A stretch of 64,000 bases of DNA from an uncultured Lentisphaeria bacterium. Its GTDB lineage: Bacteria; Verrucomicrobiota; Lentisphaeria; Victivallales; Victivallaceae. The stretch is from positions 28,281-92,280 of the forward strand of contig CASFVA010000007.1 in assembly GCA_949298075.1 (NCBI GenBank), given 5' to 3'. Each line of letters starts with the position of its first letter. The first letter of the stretch is position 1. Below, in pieces: positions 1 through 9,097 of this stretch. A program made the position numbers and the translations under genes. The notes below the pieces were generated by a model. The model was not told the origin of the DNA. It was given only the letters and a program-made list of their open reading frames with translations, and made no database searches.

Positions 1-1029
1 GACGCCGTTGAGAGAATCGTTTTCAGTGGCGACCACCATGGGTTCGCGGATGCCGTTCCAGTCAAAGGAGCTGCACAGTATCGACTCCATGAAGTCGCCG
101 TTGGGGAAGTGGTCGGTCCACTGGCGCTGGCCCTGGAAGCCGCCGGCGATGGCGTTGTGTCCCTCGGCTTCTTCCCGGAATCCGAGTTCGGCCAGCCGGG
201 GATTGCCGCGCATGAGGTCGCGGCCGATCATGGTCATTTTGACCACGAACTCCCAGATGCCGTCCTTCTGGGCGGCGGTGCGCTGCACTTCGGCGGGATT
301 GCGGTCGGCGCCCTCCTGGCAGTTGCTCCGGACCCACTGGATCGCCCGTTCGTATTCCTCCTTGTCGTAGATGCCCTCATCCATGCGGCGGAGAAACTCC
401 GAACAGTCGATCGATTCGCAGCGCATGTTGAAGTAGTCCTCGAACAGTTCCGGATCGACGATCGAACCGGCGATGCCCATGGCGACGCTGCCCATCGACA
501 GATAGGATTTGCCGCGCATCCAGCCGGCGGCGACCGCAGCGCGGGCGAACGCGAGAATCTTGGTGCGGACGTCATCGGGCACGGAGGTGTCGTCGGCGTC
601 CTGGACGTCATGTCCGTAAATTCCGAACGCCGGCAGTCCTTTCTGGGCGTGGGCGGCCAGGACGGCAGCGAGATAGACCGCTCCGGGACGCTCCGTGCCG
701 TTGAATCCCCAGACCGCCTTCTGGGTCAGGGGATCCATGTCCATGGTTTCGGAACCGTAGCACCAGCAGGGGGTGACGGTCAGAGTGGCGGTGACGCCGG
801 CCTTTTCAAATTTGGCCTGACAGGCGGCGGCCTCGTTGACGCCGCCGATGGTGGTGTCGGCGATGACGCATTCGACCGGACGACCGTCGGGATAGCGCAG
901 GGTGCTGCTGATAAGCTCGGCGGCGGACTTGGCCATGTTCATGGTTTGCGTTTCCAGGGATTCCCGGACGCCGCGGCGGCGGCCGTCGATGGCCGGACGA
1001 ATGCCGATTTTTGGAGTAGTTACGATCAT
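1..1029 (-). CDS. fucI: L-fucose isomerase, N-terminal 343 residues (runs off left edge)
   Basis: This is L-fucose isomerase, which converts L-fucose to L-fuculose (and D-arabinose to D-ribulose) in the cytoplasm. The translation follows the E. coli FucI pattern closely from residue 6: [20 protein letters not shown], then [43 protein letters not shown] and [11 protein letters not shown]. The ATEND stretch near residue 336 carries the Glu equivalent to the catalytic E337 of E. coli FucI. The other metal ligands (Asp361 and His528 in E. coli) lie beyond the window. The ATG at 1029 is preceded by AGAGAGGTGG. The frame is open to base 1. An AraC gene lies directly upstream on the same strand and is the likely regulator. 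Family identity is near certain; only the C-terminus is unseen. Confidence 0.95.
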   Translation of the reverse strand, partial: MIVTTPKIGIRPAIDGRRRGVRESLETQTMNMAKSAAELISSTLRYPDGRPVECVIADTTIGGVNEAAACQAKFEKAGVTATLTVTPCWCYGSETMDMDPLTQKAVWGFNGTERPGAVYLAAVLAAHAQKGLPAFGIYGHDVQDADDTSVPDDVRTKILAFARAAVAAGWMRGKSYLSMGSVAMGIAGSIVDPELFEDYFNMRCESIDCSEFLRRMDEGIYDKEEYERAIQWVRSNCQEGADRNPAEVQRTAAQKDGIWEFVVKMTMIGRDLMRGNPRLAELGFREEAEGHNAIAGGFQGQRQWTDHFPNGDFMESILCSSFDWNGIREPMVVATENDSLNGV

Positions 1030-1077
1030 ATTCCACCTCTCTGGTTGGTTGAAGGTTTCTTGTAGTCGGCAAGTATG

Positions 1078-1105
1078 AATATAGACAGTTATTCCCTTAT
1101 ATCAA
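1078..1105 (-). promoter_or_regulatory. Putative sigma70-type promoter of fucI
   Basis: On the minus strand TTGATA (1105-1100) and TATATT (1083-1078) are separated by 16 bases, about 50 bases upstream of the fucI start. The -35 overlaps a TTATATCA half-site (1097-1104 on the plus strand), the same octamer found in the paired operators at 22204 and 29727, but here without a properly spaced partner. Confidence 0.5.
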
Positions 1106-1144
1106 CCTGTTAGGATATGAATAAAAGATATTTTTTTATGAATA

Positions 1145-2026
1145 TTACATGTCGGACTCCGGGGATTTTACCTGGCCGTGCGGCAGCCGGCTCCGGTAGC
1201 GGCCGGGGGAAATTCCGTAAATCCTCCGGAAGGCCCGCGACAGCGCGAATCCGCTGCCGAACCCGGTGAGTTCCGCAATCAGTTCAAGTTTGTAACCGGT
1301 CGACCGCAGCATGCCGGCGGCGGCGGTCAGGCGCGCTTCGGTCAGGATGGTTCCCGGGGATTTGCCGTAAACCTTTCTTACGGCAGCGAAAAAATAAGAC
1401 CCCGAAACTCCGGCGGCGGCGGCAAGTTCGGCAATGTTCCAGGGATGGCTGAGCCGGCGGAACGCCAAATCGAACGACTTTCCCAGCCGGCGGCGCAAAT
1501 CCGCTCCGGCGGCGTCGCGGCTCAGCTCCCGGACCAGCAGCCGCTGCACCAGCTGGCAGGCCAGCTTGAGCAGCACCGGATCTCCGCTCAGCGGCGATCC
1601 TTCTCGGTGAATGGTTCCGGCCAGGGCCGGCAGCGCCTCCAGCGGTCGGGACCGGAAGATCCGGGGCGAATCGCAACTGATCGCCCGCCATTCGGCGGCC
1701 TCCGGGCGGAGATGAAACCAGACCATGCTGAACGGCTGGTCCGAAAAGTAACGCTGGGGGCGGCCGGCGGGCAGGAACACCGTGGTTCCGCCGTCGGCGG
1801 TTCCGCCGCCGTCCGGAGTTTCAACCTGAAGCGTTCCGGAGGTCAGATGCAGCAGCAGATGAAAGGATGGGGACGTCCGGTTCACCCGATACCCTCCCGC
1901 CAGGTCGCTGATGCCAGACAGCGTCACGCTGTGGTCGGGCCACTCCCGCGAGCCGCCGGCGTCGAACACCGCGAATTCCTCATGCGAACCGGAGGGGATT
2001 ATAATAGTCTGAGTTATGTTTTTCAT
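1145..2026 (-). CDS. AraC-family transcriptional regulator
   Basis: This is an AraC/XylS-type regulator of about 293 residues. The N-terminal half looks like a cupin-type sensor domain (HLLLHLTSGTLQVETPDGG). The C-terminal third has the two helix-turn-helix motifs (WNIAELAAAAGVSGSYFFAA and LELIAELTGFGSGFALSRAF) and ends in the usual GISPGRYR. I chose the ATG at 2026 because ACAGGA lies just upstream; an in-frame ATG at 2050 would add eight residues with no clear ribosome site. The gene lies upstream of fucI on the same strand and divergent from a GH2 glycosidase gene, so it probably controls one or both. The inducer is unknown; fucose or a GH2 product is inference from position. Confidence 0.9.
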   Translation of the reverse strand: MKNITQTIIIPSGSHEEFAVFDAGGSREWPDHSVTLSGISDLAGGYRVNRTSPSFHLLLHLTSGTLQVETPDGGGTADGGTTVFLPAGRPQRYFSDQPFSMVWFHLRPEAAEWRAISCDSPRIFRSRPLEALPALAGTIHREGSPLSGDPVLLKLACQLVQRLLVRELSRDAAGADLRRRLGKSFDLAFRRLSHPWNIAELAAAAGVSGSYFFAAVRKVYGKSPGTILTEARLTAAAGMLRSTGYKLELIAELTGFGSGFALSRAFRRIYGISPGRYRSRLPHGQVKSPESDM

Positions 2027-2065
2027 AATTCCTGTGTTTGCATGCGCCATCCTGCAATACTATAA

Positions 2066-2090
2066 TATATCAGAGGCCGGATTTATATCA
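2066..2090. promoter_or_regulatory. Direct repeat of TATATCA in the AraC/GH2 intergenic region
   Basis: TATATCA occurs at 2066-2072 and again at 2084-2090, in direct orientation 18 bases apart, between the divergent AraC gene and the GH2 gene. AraC-family proteins typically bind direct repeats about two helical turns apart, so this is a plausible operator. The same heptamer is part of other operators in this window, so the binding protein is uncertain. Confidence 0.35.
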
Positions 2091-2133
2091 AGTCGCACGG
2101 CCGGGAGTTGACCAATTTCATCGGGAGTCGAAC

Positions 2134-3921
2134 ATGAGTACTGTGCCCAGACCGGAGTATCCGAGAATGCAGTTCCGCCGCGAGGCGGCATGGATGAACC
2201 TCAACGGCGAATGGGATTTTCTGGCTGATCCGGGCCAATCCGGACGGGAACGCCGGGTGTTTGAGCACCCCGAGGCGTTCAACGAGAAGATCATGGTGCC
2301 GTTTGTGCTTGAGAGCCGGCTTTCCGGACTCGGCCGGACCGATTTCATAGAATCAGTCTTTTACCAGCGGGAGATCACCGTGCCGGAAACCTGGCGCGGC
2401 CGGCGGATTTTTCTCAACTTCGGAGCGGTTGATTACCGGGCCACGGTGTGGCTGGACGGCGTCGAAGCCGGCTGCCATGTCGGCGGCTCCTCCAGCTTTT
2501 CCGTGGAACTGACCGGAATGGTCAAGTGGGGGGAAGCCCAGCGTCTGGTGGTCCAGGCCATGGATGAGCTCCGCTCCGGAACCCAGGGCGGAGGCAAGCA
2601 GTCGTCGAAATACGGTTCTTACGGCTGCTATTACACCCGAACCACCGGCATCTGGCAGACCGTGTGGCTGGAGGCGGTGGCCGACGGCGGACTGCGTTCC
2701 TGCCGGATTTCCGCCAATCCCGGCTCCAGTCAGGTGGTGTTCTCTCCCTGCTATTTCAACGCGCATCCGGGCGACGCGCTCCGGATCACGGTTCGCGCGG
2801 CCGGCCGGGTGACGGGGCAGGGTGAATTCGGCACCGCCGACGGCATTCCCTGCGCTCTGACCCTGTCGGAGGTGCGGCTCTGGAACACCACCGATCCTTT
2901 TCTGTACGACGTTGAGCTGGAGGTCTGCCGCGACGGCCGGGTCATCGATGCGGTCGCCAGTTATTTCGGTATGCGCACTGTGACGGTTTCCGGCGGACGC
3001 ATTCTGCTCAACGGCCGCCCGGTGTTCCAGCGTCTGGTGCTGGATCAGGGGTTTTACCCCGATGGCTTGTGGACCGCTCCGAGCGATGCCGAACTGCGGG
3101 CCGATATTGAACGCAGCATGGCGGCGGGGTTCAATGGCGCCCGGCTGCATCAGAAAGTGTTTGAGGAGCGTTTTCACTACTGGGCCGACCGGCTCGGATA
3201 TCTGACCTGGGCGGAGTATCCGAGCTGGGGGATCGACCTGTACAGTTTTGAGGCCAAGCAGAATTTTCTGCGGGAGTGGCAGCAGGTGGTGGAGCGGGAT
3301 GTCAGCCATCCCTCAATCATCGCCTGGACCCCGTTGAACGAAACCGCCAAGAGCAGGGAAATCCGTCTGGGATTTGTCTGCGATGAGGACAGCCTGCCGC
3401 TCTACCGGGAATTTATCGAGCAGGTTTATGACCTGACCAAGGCGTTGGATCCCTCCCGACCGGTCAACGACTGCAGCGGATATTTCCACATCAAAACCGA
3501 TTTGTGGACTATTCATCCCTATGTGAGTACCGGCGAAGAACTGAAGCAGAAGCTGCATCCGGAAGGCGAACCGGTGTTCCGGCAGGGAGGGGAACTGGAA
3601 ACCGGCTACCGCGGTCAGCCCTATCTTGTGGACGAGTGGGGCGGATTCAAATACATTCCGCCGGCGAACCGGACCGGGACGGAAAACGGCTGGGGTTACC
3701 ACGGACTCAATTTCCGGACTCCGGAGGAGCTGCTGGCCCGGATTGACGAACAGATCGAGGTCATGATTGCCGATCCCGCCGTTGCCGGCGCCTGCTACAC
3801 CCAGCTTACCGACGTGGAACAGGAGCAGAACGGGCTTTATCTCTACAATCGCACTCCGAAACTGGCGCCGGAACGGTTCCGGGCGGTCTTCGGCAAAAAA
3901 CCGGCGTGGTCGGAGGAATAG
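2134..3921 (+). CDS. Glycoside hydrolase family 2 (beta-galactosidase/beta-glucuronidase type)
   Basis: This is a 595-residue cytoplasmic GH2 enzyme without a signal peptide. The N-terminal sugar-binding jelly roll (about 20-170) shows the typical FYQREITVPETWRGRRIFL and DYRATVWLDG. A short immunoglobulin-like domain (about 175-275) and the catalytic TIM barrel follow. The proposed acid/base is Glu403 in IIAWTPLNE, and the proposed nucleophile is Glu501 in LVDEWGGFKY. The ATG at 2134 has GGGAG six bases upstream; the frame extends upstream to 2038, but that part crosses the regulatory region. It is short for a LacZ-type enzyme and lacks the large C-terminal domain. GH2 also contains beta-mannosidases and glucuronidases, so the substrate is open. 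The adjacent AraC gene probably regulates it. Confidence 0.93.
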   Translation: MSTVPRPEYPRMQFRREAAWMNLNGEWDFLADPGQSGRERRVFEHPEAFNEKIMVPFVLESRLSGLGRTDFIESVFYQREITVPETWRGRRIFLNFGAVDYRATVWLDGVEAGCHVGGSSSFSVELTGMVKWGEAQRLVVQAMDELRSGTQGGGKQSSKYGSYGCYYTRTTGIWQTVWLEAVADGGLRSCRISANPGSSQVVFSPCYFNAHPGDALRITVRAAGRVTGQGEFGTADGIPCALTLSEVRLWNTTDPFLYDVELEVCRDGRVIDAVASYFGMRTVTVSGGRILLNGRPVFQRLVLDQGFYPDGLWTAPSDAELRADIERSMAAGFNGARLHQKVFEERFHYWADRLGYLTWAEYPSWGIDLYSFEAKQNFLREWQQVVERDVSHPSIIAWTPLNETAKSREIRLGFVCDEDSLPLYREFIEQVYDLTKALDPSRPVNDCSGYFHIKTDLWTIHPYVSTGEELKQKLHPEGEPVFRQGGELETGYRGQPYLVDEWGGFKYIPPANRTGTENGWGYHGLNFRTPEELLARIDEQIEVMIADPAVAGACYTQLTDVEQEQNGLYLYNRTPKLAPERFRAVFGKKPAWSEE

Positions 3922-3935
3922 CAGCATCGGAGCGC

Positions 3936-3963
3936 TTGAAAATTCCCCGGGGCCGGCTATTGT
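3936..3963 (+). promoter_or_regulatory. Possible promoter of the SGNH hydrolase gene
   Basis: TTGAAA (3936-3941) and TATTGT (3958-3963) are 16 bases apart and lie about 100 bases before the ATG at 4064. The decamer CTTGAAAATT recurs at 4021-4030 inside the leader. The -10 is a weak match. Confidence 0.35.
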
Positions 3964-4063
3964 ATTTTGCAACATGCCGGCCGGGAGGACGGAAGTGCGG
4001 ACCTGAGCCGCAATTCCCTCCTTGAAAATTGGGGAGGCGCCGGCGGAACAGGAGGAAAACAGA

Positions 4064-5442
4064 ATGAACCGGTGGCGGAAAGCAACGGGCCGGCTGGGAC
4101 TGGCGGTCTGGTTTACGTTTGCGGCGGGGGTTTGGCCGGCTGTCGTGTCCGGAGGGACGGTCACGCCGTTTCAAAACGGCGAAAAGGTGACGGCGCTGGG
4201 TGACAGCATCACCCACGGCGGTTTTTATGAATATTACCTGCAATTGTTCTTTGCCTTGCGTTCTCCGGATCCCCCATCGTCGAAAACGCCGGAGTGAGCG
4301 GCGACCGGGCCGCCGGGGCCTTGAAAAGGCTCAAGCGCGACGTGCTTGACCGCCGTCCGGACCGGGTGCTGGTGATGTTCGGCATGAACGACGTCGGCCG
4401 CCGGTTGTATGCCAAAGATGGCGATCCGGATCCCGGCATGGCGGAACGGCGGGAGGCGGCGCTGAGCTCCTACCGCAAAAACCTCACCGAATTGGTGCGG
4501 CGCCTCAAGGCCGCGGGCTGCCGGGTGGTGCTGCTGACGCCGACTCCTTATGACCAGTACGGCGAACTCAAGATACCTAACTTGAAACTCTGTAATTCGG
4601 AAGGGCTGAGCCGGTGCGCGGAAATTGTCCGCAACCTGGCGGCGGCCGAGAGTGTCGGTCTGGTGGAGCTGCACCGGCCGTTAACGGAACTGCTCGAACA
4701 GCATCCCGGAGCACACCTCTGCGGACCGGACCGGGTGCACCCCGGGCGTCCCGGCCACCTGATTGTGGCGGCGCTGATTTTGCAGGCTGCCGGCGCCCCG
4801 CCGATAGTGGGCGATGTGGTGATTGACGCCGGGGAGGGACGGGCTTCGTTTGAAAATGTGAAACTGGACAATCTGAAATTCAACCGGGAGGGTGCGAGTT
4901 TCCGTTATGTGCCCCAGAGGCTGCCGTTTCCGGTCACGGCCGATTACGAGGCCGCGGAACGGGTGTTTCCTCTGAGTGCGGCATTGAACCGGGAAGTGCT
5001 TAAGCTGACCGGTTTGAATCCCGGTCAATATCGGGTGACTGCCGGGGGCCGGGAACTGGGCCGGTTTTCCGCTGAACAGCTGGCCGCCGGACTTGATCTG
5101 ACCCGGCTGCCGACACCGTCCGCTGAAATTTCCGCCCGGTGTCTGGCCCTGCTTGAACAGCTGGCTGCGGTCGAGCGGCGGTTGCGGATGTTGGTGCTGG
5201 TCGAAGAGACCATGCGCAACCGGCAGGTCGATCCCGGCGATGCGGCGGCGGTGCGGGAGTTCATTGCCGCTGAGCAGGCAGCAAAGAAAGGCATGCCCGC
5301 ATATTTGCGGCGTTACCGGCAGTATGAGGCGGATCTGCCCCGGCGGGAGGAGCTGACGACGACGGCAGAGAAGCTCCGCGCCGAACTGCTTGAAACGGCC
5401 CGTCCGCGTCCGTTTGACGTGGAGGTGGCGCCGGTCCGCTGA
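4064..5442 (+). pseudogene. Secreted SGNH/GDSL hydrolase with a single-base frameshift
   Basis: This is an SGNH/GDSL esterase family protein, probably a carbohydrate esterase acting outside the cytoplasm. It starts at ATG 4064 (GGAGG at 4051-4055) with a signal peptide (residues about 1-32, hydrophobic LGLAVWFTFAAGVWPAVV). Block I, ALGDSITHGG, holds the catalytic Ser. That frame stops at 4297. The homologous continuation (FSGSPIVENAGVSGDRAAGAL, then VMFGMNDVG, and the catalytic Asp-His pair in DRVHPG) lies in the next frame to 5442. Adding one base near 4260, within TTGCGTTCTCC, restores one frame of about 459 residues. The downstream part has no premature stops, so this is either a recent mutation or a sequencing/assembly error. 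The last 150 residues are Leu/Arg/Glu-rich and may be helical. Confidence 0.8.
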
Positions 5443-5483
5443 CGCCATTGGTCCGACTCCGGATAAATTTTCCGGAAAACCGC

Positions 5484-5511
5484 TTGTTTTTTGCAAAAAG
5501 CGGGTTATATT
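5484..5511 (+). promoter_or_regulatory. Putative promoter of tRNA-Gln
   Basis: TTGTTT (5484-5489) and TATATT (5506-5511) are 16 bases apart, 13 bases before the mature tRNA 5' end. An overlapping inverted repeat CCGCTT/AAGCGG (5480-5503) could be the end of an upstream terminator. Confidence 0.5.
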
Positions 5512-5523
5512 ATAAAACCGCGC

Positions 5524-5597
5524 AGTCCTGTGGTGTAACGGTAGCACAAGTGATTCTGGTTCACTTTGTTGAGGTTCGAATCCTTACAGGACTGCCA
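5524..5597 (+). tRNA. tRNA-Gln (anticodon CTG), CCA encoded
   Basis: The cloverleaf can be folded by hand. The acceptor stem is AGTCCTG/CAGGACT. The D arm is GTGT-AACGGTA-GCAC. The anticodon stem is AGTGA/TCACT around the loop TTCTGGT, giving anticodon CTG, which reads CAG (Gln). A four-base variable loop, TTGT, is followed by T arm TGAGG-TTCGAAT-CCTTA, discriminator G and an encoded CCA (5595-5597). A run of eight T follows at 5598 and probably ends transcription. Confidence 0.95.
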
Positions 5598-5854
5598 TTT
5601 TTTTTGCCGCGATTTTCTTCCGGAGTCATGTCCGCCGCTTTCCGCCGCCGTACGGCAAACGCCAAAATTATTAAAAATGAACAAATCTTGATAGATAATA
5701 CTCGAATAATGAATTTTTTGTATTATATTAGTTCGGGACAGGTCGCTTAAGTATGGTTTCATTCAGTTTTTTAATGTAAAGAATAACTTTCATATTATTT
5801 TCTGTTCAGTTAAAACTTGACCGGCAGTCTAAATCACGATGATCGGATGCGGCA
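5598..5854. other. AT-rich intergenic spacer
   Basis: This 257-base stretch lies between the tRNA and the XRE-type gene. It begins with the T-run and is otherwise A/T-rich, with no convincing reading frame. Small frames on either strand lack ribosome sites and family features. Confidence 0.5.
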
Positions 5855-6832
5855 GTGAAATTACCTAATCGCCTTTCCTGTGAACTCGGCGCCGCCATCA
5901 AAGCGGCGTTAAAATCGGGGCGACGTCGACAGAAAGCCCTGGCCGGACATTTGGGGATCACCGCTTCGGCAGTGTCTCAGATGTTGCACGGCCGGTTGTT
6001 GCCGGACCGGGAGAAGATGGAGGCGATTCTGGAGTTCCTCATGGCCGACGCCCGGCTGTCCGGACTGTTGATGGAACTGTGGCGGCGCAGCCGGCTGGGG
6101 GATTTCCCGGAACGGTCGGATTTCAACCGGCGGTTTGTGGAATTGTGCCGCGGCCGGGGATTGTCGATTCCGCAACTGGCAGTGCGTTCCGGACTGACGA
6201 CGGCGCGGCTTCGGGAACTGAGTGATGATCCCGGAGCCCGGCCGGACAGTGAGGAGCGACGGATTTTATCCGGAATTTTCGGCAGTGCTCCGGAGGACTG
6301 GCTGTCGGATGGGGACAAACATCCCTACGGGGATTTTCCGACTCCGGTGCTGGAAGCCGGTGACCGGAATGGCGGCGAGGTGCTGACGCCCGAGTGCTTC
6401 CCCGGCGGCGGCCGGATTGAAGAGCTGCCGCTGCTGTCGTTGGCCGAACTGGCCGCCTTTTCTCCGCAAACGGATTCGCTGGCCGGATTCGCTGAGAGCA
6501 ATTCCCGACGCAGCCTGCCGCATCTGCCGGTTGAAGCCGTCGGCGTAGTGGCGGTCAGCGCCGACAGTGCTGACCTTGGATTGGTCTTGCCGGGCGAGGT
6601 GCGGCTGCTGCTGGCCGAACACCGCCCGCCCGGCTTTCACAAGCTGGATCTGGCCGCTGACCGGAATGGAGGTTTCAGGCTGTGCATGCAGGATCGGGAC
6701 GCCGGAAAAATCCGCAATCTGATGCACGGCCGCCGTCGCGGGCGGTTCCGTGAGCGCTGGAGACTGCCGGTGCTGGAACTAACCCTGGTTCCACGGGCGG
6801 GAGCGGAGCCGGCGGACGCCCGGGAATTCTGA
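5855..6832 (+). CDS. XRE-type HTH regulator with a possible S24/LexA-like C-terminal domain
   Basis: This is a 325-residue DNA-binding protein of unknown target. Residues about 20-60 form a clear XRE/Cro-like helix-turn-helix (RQKALAGHLGITASAVSQML). A second helix-turn-helix-like stretch follows near 90-125 (LSIPQLAVRSGLTTARLREL). The C-terminal half (about 225-285) contains VSADSADLGLVLPGE followed by short strands, which recalls the GDSMEPxxxxGD block of S24/LexA-type repressors with the Ser kept but the following Met lost. That similarity is my inference and weak. The start is a GTG at 5855 with only a poor ribosome site, and I see no better one. There is no clear operon partner, so it may be autoregulatory or control distant genes. 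Confidence 0.75.
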   Translation: MKLPNRLSCELGAAIKAALKSGRRRQKALAGHLGITASAVSQMLHGRLLPDREKMEAILEFLMADARLSGLLMELWRRSRLGDFPERSDFNRRFVELCRGRGLSIPQLAVRSGLTTARLRELSDDPGARPDSEERRILSGIFGSAPEDWLSDGDKHPYGDFPTPVLEAGDRNGGEVLTPECFPGGGRIEELPLLSLAELAAFSPQTDSLAGFAESNSRRSLPHLPVEAVGVVAVSADSADLGLVLPGEVRLLLAEHRPPGFHKLDLAADRNGGFRLCMQDRDAGKIRNLMHGRRRGRFRERWRLPVLELTLVPRAGAEPADAREF

Positions 6833-7051
6833 TTTACCGGTTTCCGCGGGCGGCGGCGCCGCTCCGCGGCAAATGCGGGGAGAGGCCGGATCCCGTTTAT
6901 TTGTCTTACGCCCGGCGGGATCACCGTTGAAGCGCCGGAAACCGGGATCGCCGGTCCGGTCCAGACCAAATTGAACCCGCAGAGCGCAGAGATGCTCCGC
7001 TGCCCGGAGTTGAATTTTCCAACGGGTTATTCCGCTCCGGACCTCAGACTG

Positions 7052-8971
7052 TCAGTCCCGACTCTCCGCTTGCGGGAACAGCTCTGCCGCCTCCGGGGCC
7101 GGTGCGCAATGGAAGTATTTGACCTTTACGTCGTTTGAACCGGGAGTGACCGGTTCAAATCGCACATACTCCACATCAGTGCAGCCCGCCGGCAGGGGAT
7201 AGCGGCACCGGTACCACATAACGCCGTCGGAATCGCGTTCAGGAAGGCATTCACCTGAAATTTCCGGATACCGTCCGTCCAGTTCGTAGGCATCCTGAAT
7301 GGAATCGGGAATGTCCTGCCGGGCCGGGTTGACGGACGAATCCGAGATGTTGGTTCCGAAAACCACCGGAAACCGCAGTATTCTGCCGCTTGCCTTGTCC
7401 CGGAACAGGTGGTGTCCGAGCAGATAGGCGTTTTCATCGAGCAGGAAGCCGTCGAAAAAATAGCGGAATGCAATACCCGCCCGCACCGTGTGGCAGACCG
7501 TCAGTTCCGCCGTGTCCGGCGCGGGGAAGGTGCGAAAACGGTACAGGCGCTCAAAGACGATCCGGTTCAGATCAGGATAGTCCTCGGAACCGAATTCGGG
7601 TTCCCACATCAGCAGCGAAGTGTAGACCAGATTGTAGAGAATTCCGTTACGCTGGAGAGTCCGCAGGTCGGTCTGACCCCAGTTGGAAATGCAGACGCCG
7701 AATGCGTTGGAGGCACTGATCCGGCTTTGCCAATTTTTGAAGAGCGGCGCGTTTAAATTGGCAAAACAGTATTTCAGTCCGTGCTCGGCATAGTTTTTTT
7801 CCAGCTCCCGGTCCACGTTCCAGTACCAGTGGAAAACGGTCAGCGGCCCGATCTTTTCAATGGCCGGCCAGGTGGCCGGAAGCGCCTCCAGTGCAGTGCT
7901 CGCCGGGCAGGCTGCGCCTCCGATTGGCTCGCCGTTCCGCCAGTGGGAGTTCAGCAGCTTTTCCCCCCAGATGATCGGTTCGATTTGCCGGGCGCGCAGA
8001 AAGCCGGCGATGGTGTTGATGTCCTGCGCATAAAGGTCGGCGATGTTTTTTCCCCGGCAGCGCGGACAGAGTCCGGCCGTGTAATATTCGTCGTGTCCGA
8101 TGTGGATCCGACGCGGATGCAGCAGCCGGATAACTTCATCAAGCAGGTCAAAATAAAGCCGATGATAGCCCGGATTCCGCGGGCAGCAGGTGTCGGGCAG
8201 AGGATCCTCCCGGCGTTCAGCGAGTTCCGGATGGCGGGTCAGCAGATAATCCGAGTGCGAGAGCGACGGCATTTCCGGAATGACTTCAAGACAGCGGTCG
8301 CGGCAGTATTCGACCAGTTCCATGAACTGCGCCTGGGTCAGGACCCTGCCGCCGCCGTTTTCCGAATGGATCGAATTTCTGCGCCACGGAAACCGGGTCT
8401 GAAGGTCCAGGGTTTTGCCGGGATACTCCCGCATGAATGCCGTGTATTCGATCCAGCCGGCGTTGATTTCCGGGTGGCTTTTGTATTCCAAGGCGCCGCC
8501 CAGTTCGAGCATGACGAAATTGAATTTGCATTGCGCCGCCAGGTCGATTATCCGTTTGAAGTCCCGGAAACCGGCTTCGGAGGGATCCGGCAGATAAATT
8601 TTCAGGCCGCGGTCACCCAGCGGAGACTGGTAAAGCGTGAATGCCCGCTGACCGGTTTCCTCAAGTTTCTGCAGAAAGGTCTGCACTCCGTAATAGTGTC
8701 CCGCTTGGCAGGCGTAACTGATGTGGACGCCGGTTTCAGTAAAATTGACCAGGAAAGCCTCTTCCCGGGTTTGCAGCCGGACGCCGAAAATTTCTTCGGC
8801 CAGCCGGTTCAGTTCCCCGACCGATACTTCGGTCTGCCGGAAGGGAACAGCCAGTTTCAGCTTTTCCAGCAGACGTATGGATTTGGGCGGCATCTCCGGG
8901 GATATTACGGGACTGCCCTGGGGAAAATTCAGCGGTTCGCCGTCGATGCAGTGGTGATAAGGTGATTTCAT
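7052..8971 (-). CDS. GH20-like beta-N-acetylhexosaminidase
   Basis: This is a 639-residue protein with the glycoside hydrolase family 20 plan: an N-terminal zincin-like domain (about 1-130, ending ACQAGHYYGVQTFLQKLEE) and a TIM barrel beginning DRGLKIYLPDP. The catalytic Asp-Glu pair of GH20 (usually HxGGDE) appears as IHIGHDEYYTAG, with Asp294 and Glu295, followed by a CxxC (LCPRC) seen in a GH20 subgroup. No signal peptide is visible, so it probably acts in the cytoplasm on imported hexosaminides. The ATG at 8971 has AGG nine bases upstream; the longer frame to 9097 would start inside the LacI gene tail. It lies 126 bases downstream of a LacI gene on the same strand and is probably under its control. 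Confidence 0.85.
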   Translation of the reverse strand: MKSPYHHCIDGEPLNFPQGSPVISPEMPPKSIRLLEKLKLAVPFRQTEVSVGELNRLAEEIFGVRLQTREEAFLVNFTETGVHISYACQAGHYYGVQTFLQKLEETGQRAFTLYQSPLGDRGLKIYLPDPSEAGFRDFKRIIDLAAQCKFNFVMLELGGALEYKSHPEINAGWIEYTAFMREYPGKTLDLQTRFPWRRNSIHSENGGGRVLTQAQFMELVEYCRDRCLEVIPEMPSLSHSDYLLTRHPELAERREDPLPDTCCPRNPGYHRLYFDLLDEVIRLLHPRRIHIGHDEYYTAGLCPRCRGKNIADLYAQDINTIAGFLRARQIEPIIWGEKLLNSHWRNGEPIGGAACPASTALEALPATWPAIEKIGPLTVFHWYWNVDRELEKNYAEHGLKYCFANLNAPLFKNWQSRISASNAFGVCISNWGQTDLRTLQRNGILYNLVYTSLLMWEPEFGSEDYPDLNRIVFERLYRFRTFPAPDTAELTVCHTVRAGIAFRYFFDGFLLDENAYLLGHHLFRDKASGRILRFPVVFGTNISDSSVNPARQDIPDSIQDAYELDGRYPEISGECLPERDSDGVMWYRCRYPLPAGCTDVEYVRFEPVTPGSNDVKVKYFHCAPAPEAAELFPQAESRD

Positions 8972-9097
8972 TGAAGTATACCTGTTCTTTGGCTTTGGTT
9001 TTACTGAAAATCCCGCACTTGATTTTTTAGTGTATTCCGTTGAAATCCGTGCGGCAGGACCGCAATTGGAAGAGCGGTCCGGAGGGACCGGCCGCAA

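Noticed and set aside
109..1065. Long plus-strand open frame opposite fucI
   Set aside because: The minus strand encodes an unmistakable L-fucose isomerase over the same bases; the plus frame is a GC-driven shadow with no family features.
4250..4300. Programmed ribosomal frameshift in the SGNH gene
   Set aside because: No slippery heptamer or downstream structure typical of programmed shifts is visible, and the family is not known to use one; a simple indel is more likely.
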